Below are positions 17,648-27,417 of a stretch of DNA of 64,000 nucleotides, in pieces. The DNA comes from Atlanticothrix silvestris CENA357 (lineage in GTDB: Bacteria; Cyanobacteriota; Cyanobacteriia; Cyanobacteriales; Nostocaceae). Both the position numbers and the translations under genes were made by a program. Under the pieces are notes generated by a model, which made no database searches, had not been told where the DNA came from, and saw only the letters and a list, made by a program, of their open reading frames with translations. The DNA lies in contig NZ_JAECZB010000093.1 of assembly GCF_016056295.1 (NCBI RefSeq), positions 1 through 64,000 on the forward strand. Direction: 5' to 3'. Positions within the stretch are counted from its first letter, which is position 1. Every line of letters starts with the position of its first letter.

Positions 17648-17712
17648 GCTAATTCGTAGTTCGTAATGACGCTCGAATACTCGCTAACGCTACGCTAACG
17701 TAATTCGTAATT
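17648..17712. repeat. Dispersed repeat words (CGTAATTA, GCTAACGCTACGCTAACG)
   Basis: Imperfect repeats of TTCGTAATTA and CTAACG lie between the tex stop and the ferredoxin start. Similar words occur near 12223-12330. They resemble dispersed intergenic repeats known in Nostoc-type genomes. Confidence 0.5.
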
Positions 17713-17730
17713 AAGGGACACAAAAAATTT

Positions 17731-19890
17731 TTATTGCTTAAGTGCTTTCATCGATAAACTAATTCGCTTTAATTTTTCATTGACTTCTAGCACTTTTACT
17801 TTCACAACTTGTCCGACTTTGACAACTTTTTTGGGATCGTCTACGAATCTGTCAGCTAGTTGGGAAATATGCACCAAACCATCTTGATGCACGCCGATAT
17901 CTACAAATGCACCGAAATTGGCAACGTTTGTGACACTTCCCTCTAATTCCATTCCCACCTGTAAGTCGGAGATTTCCTTAATTCCCTCTTTAAAGGTGGC
18001 ATATTTAAATTCTGCACGGGGATCTCTACCTGGTTTTTCTAATTCACTGAGAATGTCATGTAATGTAGGTTCGCCAACGTTATCAGTAACGTATTTCTTC
18101 AGATTTGTTTTTTTAAGTTTTTCGGCAATTTGTGTCACCTGATTTAATGACACATTCAAGTCAGATGCGATCGCTTCTACTACTGAGTAACTTTCTGGAT
18201 GGACAGCTGTATTATCTAAGGGGTTGTCACCACCACGAATGCGAAGAAAACCCGCAGCTTGTTCAAACGCTTTTGGCCCTAACTTGGCTACCTTCAAGAG
18301 TTGTCGGCGATTTTTAAAGGCTCCGTGCTGGTTGCGATAGGCAACAATGTTATTGGCAACCGCTGCCGTAATCCCAGAAACAAAGGTCAAAAGTTCTTTG
18401 GAGGCGGTATTTAAATCTACGCCAACATAGTTAACGCAACTTTCTACAGTTTCATCCAACTTCTTTTTGAGCAACTTTTGATCGACATCGTGTTGGTATT
18501 GTCCGACACCAATTGATTTGGGGTCGATTTTCACAAGTTCCGCTAAGGGATCTTGCAAGCGGCGACCGATACTAATTGCACCACGCACGGTAATATCTAA
18601 ATCGGGAAACTCTTCTAGTGCCACTTTGCTAGCAGAATATATAGATGCACCGGACTCATTCACCATTACTTTAATCGGCTGACGATCGATTGTTTGTAAT
18701 ACTTGCAAAACAAATTCATCTGTCTCACGGGAAGCTGTACCGTTACCAATAGCAATTAATTCAACTTGATATTTTTCAATGAGATTTTTAATAGTTTGTG
18801 CAGCTTTAGTGCGCTGTTCCGCTGCTTGGTGAGGGAACACTGCCTGATATTCCAAGAATTTCCCAGTTTGATCGAGTACTGCAACTTTGCAGCCAGTTCT
18901 AAATCCGGGATCTATTGCCAATGTAGGTTTCATCCCCGCTGGCGCTGATAACAATAACTCCCGCATATTAGTCTCAAATGTCTTGATTGATTCAATATCT
19001 GCGTAGGTTTTCTTTTGTGAAATTACTTCTCCTATGAGAGAAGCTTTCATCAGACGATTGAATGCATCCTTCAGCATTACCTGATAAAAATCACGAATTA
19101 TCCGGATTTTTGTTTTAATTTCTTGGGATTCCAAATACGAAAGCACTATGTCTTCATCGAAAGCAATTTCAAAATTTAATACTTTCTCTGTTTCGCCCCG
19201 ACATAAAGCCAGCATATTATGAGGTGCAATATTCCTCACTTTAATCTGATAGTTGCGGTACATTTCAAATTTGGTTGTCCCTTCAGGATAATCGTCTTTG
19301 ATACGAGAGATAAATACCCCTTCCTCTAGCAAATAATCTCGGATGTATGCACGTAACTCCGCTTTTTCCGCCACCTCTTCTGCTAGGATATCAGCAGCAC
19401 CTTTTAAAGCTTCTTGTGGTGTTTTAACTTGCTGAGCCTCAGAAATATATTTAGCTGCTTCCTCTTCTAGTGAAGCTGGTACAGCATTTTTGATGTTCAA
19501 TGACTTGATGAAATTTGCCAGTGGTTCTAATCCTTTTTCTCTGGCGATGGTAGCGCGGGTACGCCGCTTGGGTCGATAGGGTAAGTATAAATCTTCAAGT
19601 TCAGTTTTTTGTAAACAGAGTGTAATTTTCGCTTTTAGTTCATCGGTCAGTTTACCTTGTTCGGCGATCGCATTTAAAATTACCGATTTCCGTTCTTCCA
19701 GTTCTGTTAAATAAGTATATCTATCAGCGAGATCACGCAGTTGAACTTCATTCATTTCATTGGTACGCTCTTTGCGGTAGCGTGCAATAAAAGGGATTGT
19801 TGCACCCTCAGCCAAAAGTTCCAGCGCGTTTTGCACCTGATAAGGTTTAAGGTCTAGTTCAGCTGCCAGTAGTTGAGGAATGTTCAGCAT
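17731..19890 (-). CDS. tex: Tex-family RNA-binding protein
   Basis: Tex is a cytoplasmic nucleic-acid-binding protein linked to transcription and RNA metabolism. The 719-residue protein has the standard order: an N-terminal helical part (IPFIARYRKERT near residue 33), the YqgF-like RNase H fold (LAIDPGFRTGCKVAVLD near 323), helix-hairpin-helix region (VGVDLNTAS, VANNIVAYRNQHGAFKNRRQLLKV), and a C-terminal S1 domain (GMELEGSVTNVANFGAFVDIG to about 715). Length and order are normal for the family. It ends close to the ferredoxin start and is probably transcribed from its own promoter in the 19.9-20.1 kb spacer. Confidence 0.95.
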   Translation of the reverse strand: MLNIPQLLAAELDLKPYQVQNALELLAEGATIPFIARYRKERTNEMNEVQLRDLADRYTYLTELEERKSVILNAIAEQGKLTDELKAKITLCLQKTELEDLYLPYRPKRRTRATIAREKGLEPLANFIKSLNIKNAVPASLEEEAAKYISEAQQVKTPQEALKGAADILAEEVAEKAELRAYIRDYLLEEGVFISRIKDDYPEGTTKFEMYRNYQIKVRNIAPHNMLALCRGETEKVLNFEIAFDEDIVLSYLESQEIKTKIRIIRDFYQVMLKDAFNRLMKASLIGEVISQKKTYADIESIKTFETNMRELLLSAPAGMKPTLAIDPGFRTGCKVAVLDQTGKFLEYQAVFPHQAAEQRTKAAQTIKNLIEKYQVELIAIGNGTASRETDEFVLQVLQTIDRQPIKVMVNESGASIYSASKVALEEFPDLDITVRGAISIGRRLQDPLAELVKIDPKSIGVGQYQHDVDQKLLKKKLDETVESCVNYVGVDLNTASKELLTFVSGITAAVANNIVAYRNQHGAFKNRRQLLKVAKLGPKAFEQAAGFLRIRGGDNPLDNTAVHPESYSVVEAIASDLNVSLNQVTQIAEKLKKTNLKKYVTDNVGEPTLHDILSELEKPGRDPRAEFKYATFKEGIKEISDLQVGMELEGSVTNVANFGAFVDIGVHQDGLVHISQLADRFVDDPKKVVKVGQVVKVKVLEVNEKLKRISLSMKALKQ

Positions 19891-20135
19891 TAGGCGTTTA
19901 AGTTTAAATACTCCTAAGGGTAATATGCTAGATCGTTCTTATGGTACTAGCGCCAAGTGTTAAGCTAATTTACTGAATGATTGCATAATCTTGACTTTAT
20001 AAACTGTTTATTTCCATAGAGTGTTGTGACGTAAACCTAGTTAGATGTAAAATCATTCACAATTAGAAACACAATTTTGATATATTTCTGTTGACTTTTG
20101 TCGGCAGCTATGTACTTAGTTTCGAGATTAGTAAG

Positions 20136-20336
20136 ATGCCTTTGTTTTTTTTAATTCCACTATTTACTGGTTTAGCAACTGGCTATTTGTCTAAAAAATG
20201 CAACGACGAAATAGCATATTTTATAGGGTTGTTTACAATAATCAGTCTTGTTTTGAGCTTGGTCTTGGCCCCTTGGCAGATCCAATTCGTGCTGTTAGTT
20301 TTCGTGATTTTCAGTACTAACAGACTATTAAAGTAG
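20136..20336 (+). CDS. Small hydrophobic membrane protein
   Basis: I do not recognise a named family. The 66-residue product has two predicted membrane helices (about 2-18 and 27-60, the second possibly two segments) separated by a short charged loop YLSKKCNDE. I chose ATG 20136 because it starts directly at the first hydrophobic segment; a TTG at 20091 in the same frame would add 15 residues. The ribosome site is weak. It is divergent from tex and convergent with the Wzc-like gene, and nothing suggests membership in either unit. The long open hydrophobic frame makes a real gene likely but not certain. Confidence 0.5.
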   Translation: MPLFFLIPLFTGLATGYLSKKCNDEIAYFIGLFTIISLVLSLVLAPWQIQFVLLVFVIFSTNRLLK

Positions 20337-20428
20337 AAATCATCACATCGACACTGGAAGATAGGAGAAACAATCAGTAGCGAGTCCATGATAGCAATTA
20401 CCACGCACTGATTCACTATTAAACTACC

Positions 20429-20482
20429 TGGAGTTAAATTACATCCAGATATTCGGCTTCGTAGCTGAAGCCGGAAACTCCA
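20429..20482. terminator. Nested inverted repeat between convergent genes
   Basis: An inner hairpin CGGCTTC-GTAGCT-GAAGCCG (20454-20473) is enclosed by TGGAGTT (20429-20435) and AACTCCA (20476-20482). It sits between the small membrane protein gene and the Wzc-like gene where a terminator is expected. No T-run follows, so the role is tentative. Confidence 0.35.
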
Positions 20483-20515
20483 AGTGATATGCAATTGAAC
20501 TTAATAATATACTTC

Positions 20516-22777
20516 TTAGCTGTTGAAGTTTATTTTTTGACCATTACCAACTACACCTAATACATTCAATCGAGAAAATTTAAGGTTATCTAAAGCTTGA
20601 TTCAATACCGACGAATCTGTTTTATCTATCCTTACTACCATCAAAAGACCATCTGTATGGGGTGCTAATAAACTTGCGTCAGCTAGTCCCACTAAATGGG
20701 GGACATCATAAATTACTAAGTCAAAAGTATTATGAAAATCTGCCATCAATCGCTTCATTTTTTCAGACGAGAGCAACTTTGTCGGATCTGGTGGTATGGG
20801 GCCAGCAGTGATCACAGATAATTGATTCATAGAAGGCAGTTTCCGAATCACTTCTTGGACTGGTAAGTTTGTGGAAATTAAGTTACTTAATCCCCATAAA
20901 TTATTTAAATCTGAGAGTGTGTGAATAGCTGGCTGGCGAAGATCCGCATCTATAAGTAGTACTCGTTGTCCCATAGCTGTAGCTATTTGAGCTAAATGAA
21001 AAGCAACTGTAGACTTACCATCACCAAGTGTAGCTGAACTAATCGTAATAGAGCGAATCTGGCGATCGGAACTGAGTAGTTGAATATTTGTATACAGTAC
21101 CCGTAAAGCTTCTAAAAAGTTTGGAGAATAGTGGTTGTAATCTTGATTTGATTCAACAGTCGAATCATACATCCCCTCAGAAACATGATTATGTACTGCT
21201 ACTATGGGAGCTTTTTGAGTAAAACTACGATTTTGACTAGTTTCAATTTGCCTTTCAAATGGATTATTTCCTAACAGCGGTAACTTGCTCTTATTTTGCT
21301 GTGCATGAATATAAGCACGGTCTTGATGATTTTTAATTTGCTGTTCAAATGGAATATTTCCTAATAATGGTAATTTGACTTTATCTTTCAAAGCTTGAAC
21401 ATTATGATAAGTATTATCCAGTTTTTCCAATAACAAAGCAGCACCAATTCCTAATAGGATGCTAGCAACTAGTCCTACTATTAAATTACGTTTAAAATCT
21501 GAAGCATAAACAGGGTTTTCTGGCTTAGTTGGTGGTTGAAGTAATTGCCAACCTAGTTCTGTTTGTGATACCTGAATTTGCAAAGTTTCGCGGGTAGATA
21601 AAAAACGATTTAAACTCTCAGTTGCAACCTGTAAAGTGCGTTGTAATTCGGTATACTGTCGTGCCAAGATCGGCCATTGCTTACGTTTTTGTTCAAGCCT
21701 CTGCTCTGTTTTAGCTATTTCTTGGCTCTGTACCTCTAAATTCTGAATTTGATTTACTATCTCTGCAAGTTTTACATCATAAACACGCTGTGCTTCTTGG
21801 TTCACCAAGGGTAACAAACTTTCGCGTTTTTCTTTCAATGTTTGGAGAGTTGGATTAACATCCTGCAAACGAATCGACTCTGTAGCAATCTGAACATCTA
21901 ATTGCTGTAGTTGAGCAAGTAACTGCTGATATAAAGGAGCGTTAATCAGTGCTGCTAGTCTGCCATTTTTTCCCTGTAGGATTGCTAAATCGGCACGAGC
22001 TTTAGCCAATTCTTGAGCAATATTTTGCCGTTGATTAGTCAAGACAGTAACTTGCTCAGTAATTAAACTGACCTGCTTATCTGGATCAACAAAGTCGTAC
22101 TTTTGTCGAAACATTTGTAACTCTTTTTGCAATCGATCAACTCGACCTCGTATCGATGGTAGTTCTTTGTCAACAAACCGAATTCCTTGACGTAATTTGG
22201 TTTGTCTTTTTTCTTGACTATAGTCTATGTATTCCTCAGCAATTCTATCTAGTACAGTTTTAATCTTATTAGGATCGTTACTGCGATAACGTACTTCTAT
22301 AATCTTAGTTTCATTTAACTGAGTAATAGTCAGAGAATTAATCAAGGAATTGTAACTGATGTCTGGATAGGAGATTTGTAACGTCCTAATAATGCTTCCC
22401 ATCAGGGCAGGACTTTTAAGAACCTGAATTTGGCTCTCGTAATCTAGACCAGCCGCGGCTGAATTACCTGAACTATTATCTTTGACAATATCAACAGACC
22501 TAGCATCATCTGTTACAGGTTCTACTAACAGTTGAAAATTACCTTCATATTCTGGTGGTTTCTGGTTTAATGTCAAATTTACCACCACAGTTGTCATCAT
22601 AGTAATAGTTACCCCTACAATGACTAAAGTTCGTCGCCGTAAAACACCCAGAAAATCTTGAAAACTCCAGTCATCTCCTTGTCCTTCAGCAAACGGAATA
22701 GGTTGAGCTTGAGGTAATGAAGGTATGGAGTGACTACTACTATCAGAACTTGAGGAATTAAAAGAATAGTTTTCCAT
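20516..22777 (-). CDS. Wzc-like polysaccharide co-polymerase / tyrosine-kinase-like protein
   Basis: Such proteins control chain length and assembly of surface polysaccharide at the plasma membrane. The 753-residue protein has a cytoplasmic start, a first membrane helix (about 52-72), a Wzz domain, long coiled coils (about 195-430), a second membrane helix (about 438-455) and a C-terminal BY-kinase-like ATPase with Walker A TLGDGKST (near 580) and Walker A' LLIDADLRQP. The usual Tyr-rich autophosphorylation tail is absent; the protein ends KINFNS. Between helix 2 and the ATPase a 30-residue unit (KLPLLGNxPFExQI...) is duplicated in tandem. It is transcribed away from the glycosyltransferases across a 1.2-kb AT-rich spacer but clearly belongs to the polysaccharide locus. 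Confidence 0.92.
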   Translation of the reverse strand: MENYSFNSSSSDSSSHSIPSLPQAQPIPFAEGQGDDWSFQDFLGVLRRRTLVIVGVTITMMTTVVVNLTLNQKPPEYEGNFQLLVEPVTDDARSVDIVKDNSSGNSAAAGLDYESQIQVLKSPALMGSIIRTLQISYPDISYNSLINSLTITQLNETKIIEVRYRSNDPNKIKTVLDRIAEEYIDYSQEKRQTKLRQGIRFVDKELPSIRGRVDRLQKELQMFRQKYDFVDPDKQVSLITEQVTVLTNQRQNIAQELAKARADLAILQGKNGRLAALINAPLYQQLLAQLQQLDVQIATESIRLQDVNPTLQTLKEKRESLLPLVNQEAQRVYDVKLAEIVNQIQNLEVQSQEIAKTEQRLEQKRKQWPILARQYTELQRTLQVATESLNRFLSTRETLQIQVSQTELGWQLLQPPTKPENPVYASDFKRNLIVGLVASILLGIGAALLLEKLDNTYHNVQALKDKVKLPLLGNIPFEQQIKNHQDRAYIHAQQNKSKLPLLGNNPFERQIETSQNRSFTQKAPIVAVHNHVSEGMYDSTVESNQDYNHYSPNFLEALRVLYTNIQLLSSDRQIRSITISSATLGDGKSTVAFHLAQIATAMGQRVLLIDADLRQPAIHTLSDLNNLWGLSNLISTNLPVQEVIRKLPSMNQLSVITAGPIPPDPTKLLSSEKMKRLMADFHNTFDLVIYDVPHLVGLADASLLAPHTDGLLMVVRIDKTDSSVLNQALDNLKFSRLNVLGVVGNGQKINFNS
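21197..21376 (-). repeat. 90-bp tandem duplication inside the Wzc-like gene
   Basis: Two adjacent 90-bp units (21376-21287 and 21286-21197, minus strand) encode 30-residue repeats that begin KLPLLGNIPFEQQI and KLPLLGNNPFERQI. The second half of the unit is more diverged (HQDRAYI against SQNRSFT). The duplication keeps the frame and lies in the cytoplasmic linker before the ATPase. Confidence 0.85.
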
Positions 22778-24034
22778 TATTCGTATTTATTAATATCTGG
22801 TAATAGGTCGTGTAATATTTGCAGAATTTAAATCTTTACTCATTTTGAAGGTGAGGAAATTGACTGTATGAGTTTTAACACTAATTTTATGCTTTTATGA
22901 TAATTCACATTAGTTTAACAGTTTTTCAAAGCTGAGGTGTGGTACCTTTAAGCATCAGTATTTAAAACAAGCAGCTAATTAGCATCTACATTTTTGTTTT
23001 GCTTTTAAGTGAGAGATAGTTAAAAATTACTTAAATGGCAAATTTAAAGGATAGATATAAGTATAACCAATGAAATATACTTGTACTTAATTTTTACATT
23101 ACCTCTATTTCAAAAAGTTGAAGTATTGCTTTTAAAAGATAAACAACATTTATATTATATTTGCTACAGAGATAGACAAACATATAACCTATTAGTATTA
23201 ATTATACATAAGAAAATATACAGAGTAAAATCTCTATCTTATGAAGATTCAGTTTAAAGATATTTAAATAAGATAAATTTTCTATGAAGATATAATGGTC
23301 AAATTTGAAACATGGTAGTCTAGGAATCGTAAGTCAAATGTCAACGAATAAACTTAGGTCATAACACTCTAGTAAAAAAAGACATGTAACCAAAATTAAT
23401 ACAGTAAAAGTGACTAATGTCAGCAGTGAAAATGCTACTAATTCAAACAAATAACCATAAATCCCGAAATTTTTCACTCAAAAGTAGTGCTAGTTTAAAA
23501 TGATGGTATTTTCTATCACAGGCTCTTTGTTGAACCTACAGTTAAAATTCTCCAAACTCTTTTAAAGCAACTTGCTTTAGGAAATTTGCATCCATAGCAG
23601 AAAACTGTTGATCGCTAACCTAGACTTCTCTTTCTCCTCGTTGTGTTCCCGTATTCAAGAAAAGTGCGTGTTTCAGTTTTGTGTTCCTATCTTTTTAAGA
23701 AAAGCGCGTGCGTGTTTAAATTTTTTTGTTTACGTGTCCCAGAGAAGCCCGTCTGTCAATCTTCTGTTTGCGTATCCAAGATAAGTGCATCGGCTAGAGA
23801 TCAAGTGAATAAATGACTAATGTCAATCATCTGTGTTGTCCATGAAGTTTGTATGTACTTAATTTCAAGCCTATAAAAGTAGGTATAGAGTAAGTGATTA
23901 CTACATGAGCTTGGAGAAATTTGAAAATATTTATCAATAACTGAGCATAATTCTCACCCAAATTGCTGCTTGTGAGAATTTCATCTGTATTTTCAATAAG
24001 TTTTGTAAAGTTTAAAGTAGGATACATAAATCTG
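22778..24034. other. Long AT-rich divergent intergenic region of the polysaccharide locus
   Basis: About 1.25 kb between the leftward Wzc-like gene and the first rightward glycosyltransferase. It is strongly AT-rich to about 23500, then contains a family of degenerate repeats (23644-23791). It should hold the promoters for both directions. I see no ORF with coding character and no recognised RNA gene. Confidence 0.55.
23644..23791 (+). repeat. Four degenerate copies of CGTRTCC-AGAxAAGYGCRT
   Basis: Related words recur at about 23644-23670 (GTTCCCGTATTCAAGAAAAG + TGCGTG), 23682-23710 (GTTCC...AAGAAAAGCGCGTG), 23733-23753 (CGTGTCCCAGAGAAGCCCGT) and 23771-23791 (CGTATCCAAGATAAGTGCAT). Spacing is about 38-51 bases. 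All are in the same orientation and lie 240-390 bases before the glycosyltransferase start. Confidence 0.5.
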
Positions 24035-25390
24035 ATGAGACTTAATCAATGGATTAATCAAAAATTATTGCCATCTACTTCTAATTCTTTAGAAGTCCAG
24101 AAAGAGCATTCGCATTCTATAAAAATTCAGCAATCTGTTAAATTATCTGTTATAACTCAGTTTTTTCCTCCAGACTATGCTGCTACGGGACAATTGATTG
24201 AAGAACTCGTGAAACAATTAGGGCAGCAAGGGGTAGATATTGAAGTTTTTACAAGTCAGCCTGGATATGCATTTAAGTCTTCTTCAGCTCCAGCAGTTGA
24301 ACGGGTAGATAGAATCCGAGTTCAGCGATCGCGCACTGCTCAACTTTGGCCAGGGAGGATTCGCGGTAAAGCTGTGAATGGTGTTTTATACACCTTACGT
24401 GCTGCTCTTTACATGTTTAAAGCTTGGCGGCGTAGCAACGTAGTGTTGTTGACTACGGCTCCCCCGTTTTTACCAGTTATTGGATATCTGGCTTATCTGT
24501 TATTTAGATTGCCTTATGTTTGTATCCTATATGATCTTTATCCAGATATCGCGATCGCCTTAGGAGTAGTTTCCAAAAATAATTGGTTGGTGCGGTTGTG
24601 GCGGGCAATTAACAGACAAGTTTGGCTTAATGCTAAGGGCATTGTAGTTCTTAGTCCGGCAATGAAAGAGCGAGTGGTAGCCCATTGTCCCCAGGTAGCC
24701 GATAAGATTTCTGTAATTCACAGTTGGGCTAACCCCGACTTGATTAGGCCAATTCCCAAGGAAGAGAACTGGTTTGCCTTGAAGCATAATTTAGTCAACA
24801 CATTCACCGTACTTTATTCCGGCAATATGGGTCGCTGTCATGACCTTGATACGATGCTGGAAGCTGCCAAGGAATTACAAGACGAGCCGATTCAGTTTGT
24901 GTGCATCGGTGGTGGAGCCAAACGCGATGACTTGATTCAGGAAGTGAAAGAATTGGGACTCAGGAATTTCACTTTTCTACCATATCAAGACAAGCATGTA
25001 CTACCCTATTCTTTGACAGCTTGTGATTTATCACTCGTGAGTGTGGATGCCTCAACCGAGAGTTTGGTTGTTCCTAGTAAGCTTTACTCAGCTTTAGCTT
25101 CTGGGCGGCCATTAGCTGTGATTTGTTCTCCATCTTCGTATCTCAGACAGCTGATTTCAGAAGCCAACTGTGGCGGCACATTTGATAATGGAGACAGTCA
25201 TGGTCTAGCTCAATTTATTCGTTTACTCAGTCGCGATCCCCAACTGGGGGAACGCATGGGTACAGCAGGTCGTCAGTATATGCGATCGCATTTCACTCCT
25301 AAGGTTATATCCCAGCAATACCTTGATGTTTTACTGCAGGCAATATTACCTGATGAGATAACCACTATGCCTAAAAGCCATGTAAAATAA
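24035..25390 (+). CDS. Glycosyltransferase family 4, WbuB-like
   Basis: A GT-B fold retaining glycosyltransferase that adds a sugar from a nucleotide donor to a lipid-linked or growing glycan. The N-terminal domain (about 38-200) has the opening SVITQFFPPDYAATGQLIEELV and the ILYDLYPDIAIALGV segment of WbuB/ colanic-acid-type enzymes; the C-terminal domain has FTVLYSGNMGRCHDLDTMLEAA and the donor-site region VVPSKLYSALASGRPLAV. I chose ATG 24035, which follows AGTAGGA; the frame is open upstream to a TTG at 23963, but that part is not family-like. It is the first rightward gene of the polysaccharide locus and is separated from the next gene by 700 bases. Sugar specificity is unknown. Confidence 0.85.
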   Translation: MRLNQWINQKLLPSTSNSLEVQKEHSHSIKIQQSVKLSVITQFFPPDYAATGQLIEELVKQLGQQGVDIEVFTSQPGYAFKSSSAPAVERVDRIRVQRSRTAQLWPGRIRGKAVNGVLYTLRAALYMFKAWRRSNVVLLTTAPPFLPVIGYLAYLLFRLPYVCILYDLYPDIAIALGVVSKNNWLVRLWRAINRQVWLNAKGIVVLSPAMKERVVAHCPQVADKISVIHSWANPDLIRPIPKEENWFALKHNLVNTFTVLYSGNMGRCHDLDTMLEAAKELQDEPIQFVCIGGGAKRDDLIQEVKELGLRNFTFLPYQDKHVLPYSLTACDLSLVSVDASTESLVVPSKLYSALASGRPLAVICSPSSYLRQLISEANCGGTFDNGDSHGLAQFIRLLSRDPQLGERMGTAGRQYMRSHFTPKVISQQYLDVLLQAILPDEITTMPKSHVK

Positions 25391-26096
25391 GCTCTTTGGA
25401 AAGTTAAAATTGGTAGATTCTAAAAGCACAATCATGGTTGAAACTTAATTTTGGTTACAGACACAGTTAGAATCACCATTTATCTTTCCATTTGTGAGGA
25501 TCAGAAGCTACTTGTACCCCCTTAAGGATTGTGCATGGGGTTACAAATTTAAAACATAAGGAAGTATTTTATATTATGAATAGTAGTAGGGACTGCTATT
25601 TTAAGTGAAATATGACCGATTTTTCTTTGGAGTGAATCAAAAGCAAAAATTACTTATCTAGAAATCTTTATCTTAATTCTTTCAGCTTATATTTTCATTG
25701 TTCTTTATAAGGGATATTGCACACATAACCAAATCTATCAAACTTAAACATGAGGTAAATATGATGTAAATTTTATTTAAAGAAATATTATTGTCTCAAA
25801 ACATGTTATAATTACTTACATGTAAGGAAGTAATACGACCAATTAATACTCAGTATGTAAAAGCTATTTTATTTTGCCTTAAATACTACATTACTTAATA
25901 AAAAATTTTATTTGTATTCGTAAAAAATCAGCTTAAGTTCCTGTAATAAAGAATAGAGTTCGGATTGTATACCTAAAATTTAATAATTACTTGCGAATTT
26001 CTGGAGTTGGGCTTTGATGGTCTTATTGATCTCAGTCCCTCCAACGTAACCTTCCCCATCTGCTTTTTCTGTTTTATTAATTATTGGGAGGTAGAA
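25391..26096. other. AT-rich intergenic region before the ABC exporter genes
   Basis: About 700 bases, strongly AT-rich with many short A/T runs. It probably contains the promoter for the zinc-ribbon protein and ABC exporter genes. No RNA gene, repeat family or confident promoter was recognised. Confidence 0.45.
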
Positions 26097-26525
26097 TTGC
26101 AGAGAAGGTGTGACCGAAATCGGAAACGTTCAAAACGACGGGCTATCTATTGCCCAATTCATGGCTGCTACATCGATAGCGTAAGTCAAAAATATCAAAT
26201 ATTTGCCGATCAACCAGGACAGTTGCAGCAACGGGGGATGAGTAGGCGAAATGCATTAATGCTGGTAGCAAGCAAAACTACAGTTTCTATTGAGGGTGAG
26301 TGGTTAGAAGCTTTCTGGTGCGAAGAATGTCAACAAAAAAAGTGGTATCACGTTTGTAAATCTGACGGACGCACCTATGAACTTTCGTTAGCACCACAAG
26401 AGCTTTGGCAGCAGGTAACAGGAGTAATTGATCCTCAAGGCAACCCTTCTGTTGGAGAATTTACTCGTAGGCATTCAAGGCTGGTAGGCTATCACGGTAT
26501 GAAAGATTTTCAGTTTGTAGTTTAA
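26097..26525 (+). CDS. Cysteine-containing (zinc-ribbon-like) cyanobacterial protein
   Basis: I recall similar proteins in filamentous cyanobacteria but no named function. The 142-residue product starts with a basic stretch (RRCDRNRKRSKRR), then CPIHGC (about 19-24) and later CEEC (about 92-95), two Cys pairs that could hold one zinc ion. It lacks membrane segments. I chose TTG 26097 because GGGAGG lies six bases upstream and the basic segment begins there; the frame is open to a TTG at 26007, but that part is hydrophobic and low in coding character. It lies 40 bases before the exporter permease gene on the same strand, so it may be cotranscribed with it. A nucleic-acid-binding or regulatory role is only a guess. 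Confidence 0.65.
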   Translation: MQRRCDRNRKRSKRRAIYCPIHGCYIDSVSQKYQIFADQPGQLQQRGMSRRNALMLVASKTTVSIEGEWLEAFWCEECQQKKWYHVCKSDGRTYELSLAPQELWQQVTGVIDPQGNPSVGEFTRRHSRLVGYHGMKDFQFVV

Positions 26526-26565
26526 GTTTTAAAGACAATAGTCTAAATAAGCTTCAATTAACACT

Positions 26566-27408
26566 ATGAGTAGTCAAGGTATGGCGTCTAAGCAGGAGTT
26601 AGTAATTGAGGCTGGACGCACTGAGCGCCAGTACTGGCAAGATCTATGGCGCTATCGGGAGCTATTTTATTTTCTGGCTTGGCGTGACATTTTAGTGCGG
26701 TACAAGCAGACAGCAATTGGTATAGCTTGGGCATTAATTAGACCATTTTTGACGATGGTAGTATTTACTATAGTGTTTGGAAAGTTAGCAAAGTTGCCTT
26801 CAGAGGGGGTACCTTATCCAATTCTAGTGTTCGCAGCTATGCTACCCTGGCAATTTTTTTCTAATGCCCTAGGTGAGTGTAGTAACAGCCTAATTACTAA
26901 CGCCAATTTGATATCTAAAGTCTATTTTCCTCGTCTGATTGTGCCCATCAGCGCTGTGATTGTCAGCTTTGTAGATTTTATGATTTCTGGCATAATTTTG
27001 CTGGGGTTAATGGCTTGGTATAACTTTGTTCCTGACTGGCGAATACTGACACTGCCTTTATTTATTGGTATTGCCTTTGCCGCTTCTATGGGAGTGGGAT
27101 TATGGTTAGCAGCGTTAAATGTAGAATATCGAGACTTCCGCTACATTGTGCCATTTATTATGCAGTTTGGGTTATATATATCACCAGTAGGGTTTAGCAG
27201 CAGCGTTGTACCAGAACAATGGCGTTTACTCTACTCTTTGAACCCAATGGTGGGAGTAATTGATGGTTTTCGCTGGGCAATTTTAGGAGGAGATTCAAAA
27301 ATTTATTGGCCGGGATTCACACTATCTTTAGGATTAGTTGTTCTTTTACTAGTCAGTGGTATCTGGTACTTTCGCAAAATGGAACGGACTTTTGCTGACG
27401 TAATTTAG
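26566..27408 (+). CDS. wzm: ABC-2 polysaccharide export permease (Wzm/KpsM type)
   Basis: This is the membrane subunit of an ABC exporter that moves completed, lipid-linked or lipid-capped polysaccharide across the plasma membrane. The 280-residue protein has a cytoplasmic N-terminal part with the typical WRYRELFYFLAWRDILVRYKQT, then six hydrophobic segments, and ends FRKMERTFADVI, as expected of ABC-2 permeases. The ATPase gene follows after nine bases, so the pair forms one exporter. ATG 26566 was chosen; M6 is also possible. The start has no strong ribosome site. Confidence 0.93.
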   Translation: MSSQGMASKQELVIEAGRTERQYWQDLWRYRELFYFLAWRDILVRYKQTAIGIAWALIRPFLTMVVFTIVFGKLAKLPSEGVPYPILVFAAMLPWQFFSNALGECSNSLITNANLISKVYFPRLIVPISAVIVSFVDFMISGIILLGLMAWYNFVPDWRILTLPLFIGIAFAASMGVGLWLAALNVEYRDFRYIVPFIMQFGLYISPVGFSSSVVPEQWRLLYSLNPMVGVIDGFRWAILGGDSKIYWPGFTLSLGLVVLLLVSGIWYFRKMERTFADVI

Positions 27409-27417
27409 GCTGGACAG

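Noticed and set aside
23827-24027. Minus-strand 66-codon ORF before the first glycosyltransferase
   Set aside because: AT-rich chance frame in the promoter region, no ribosome site and no recognisable domain.
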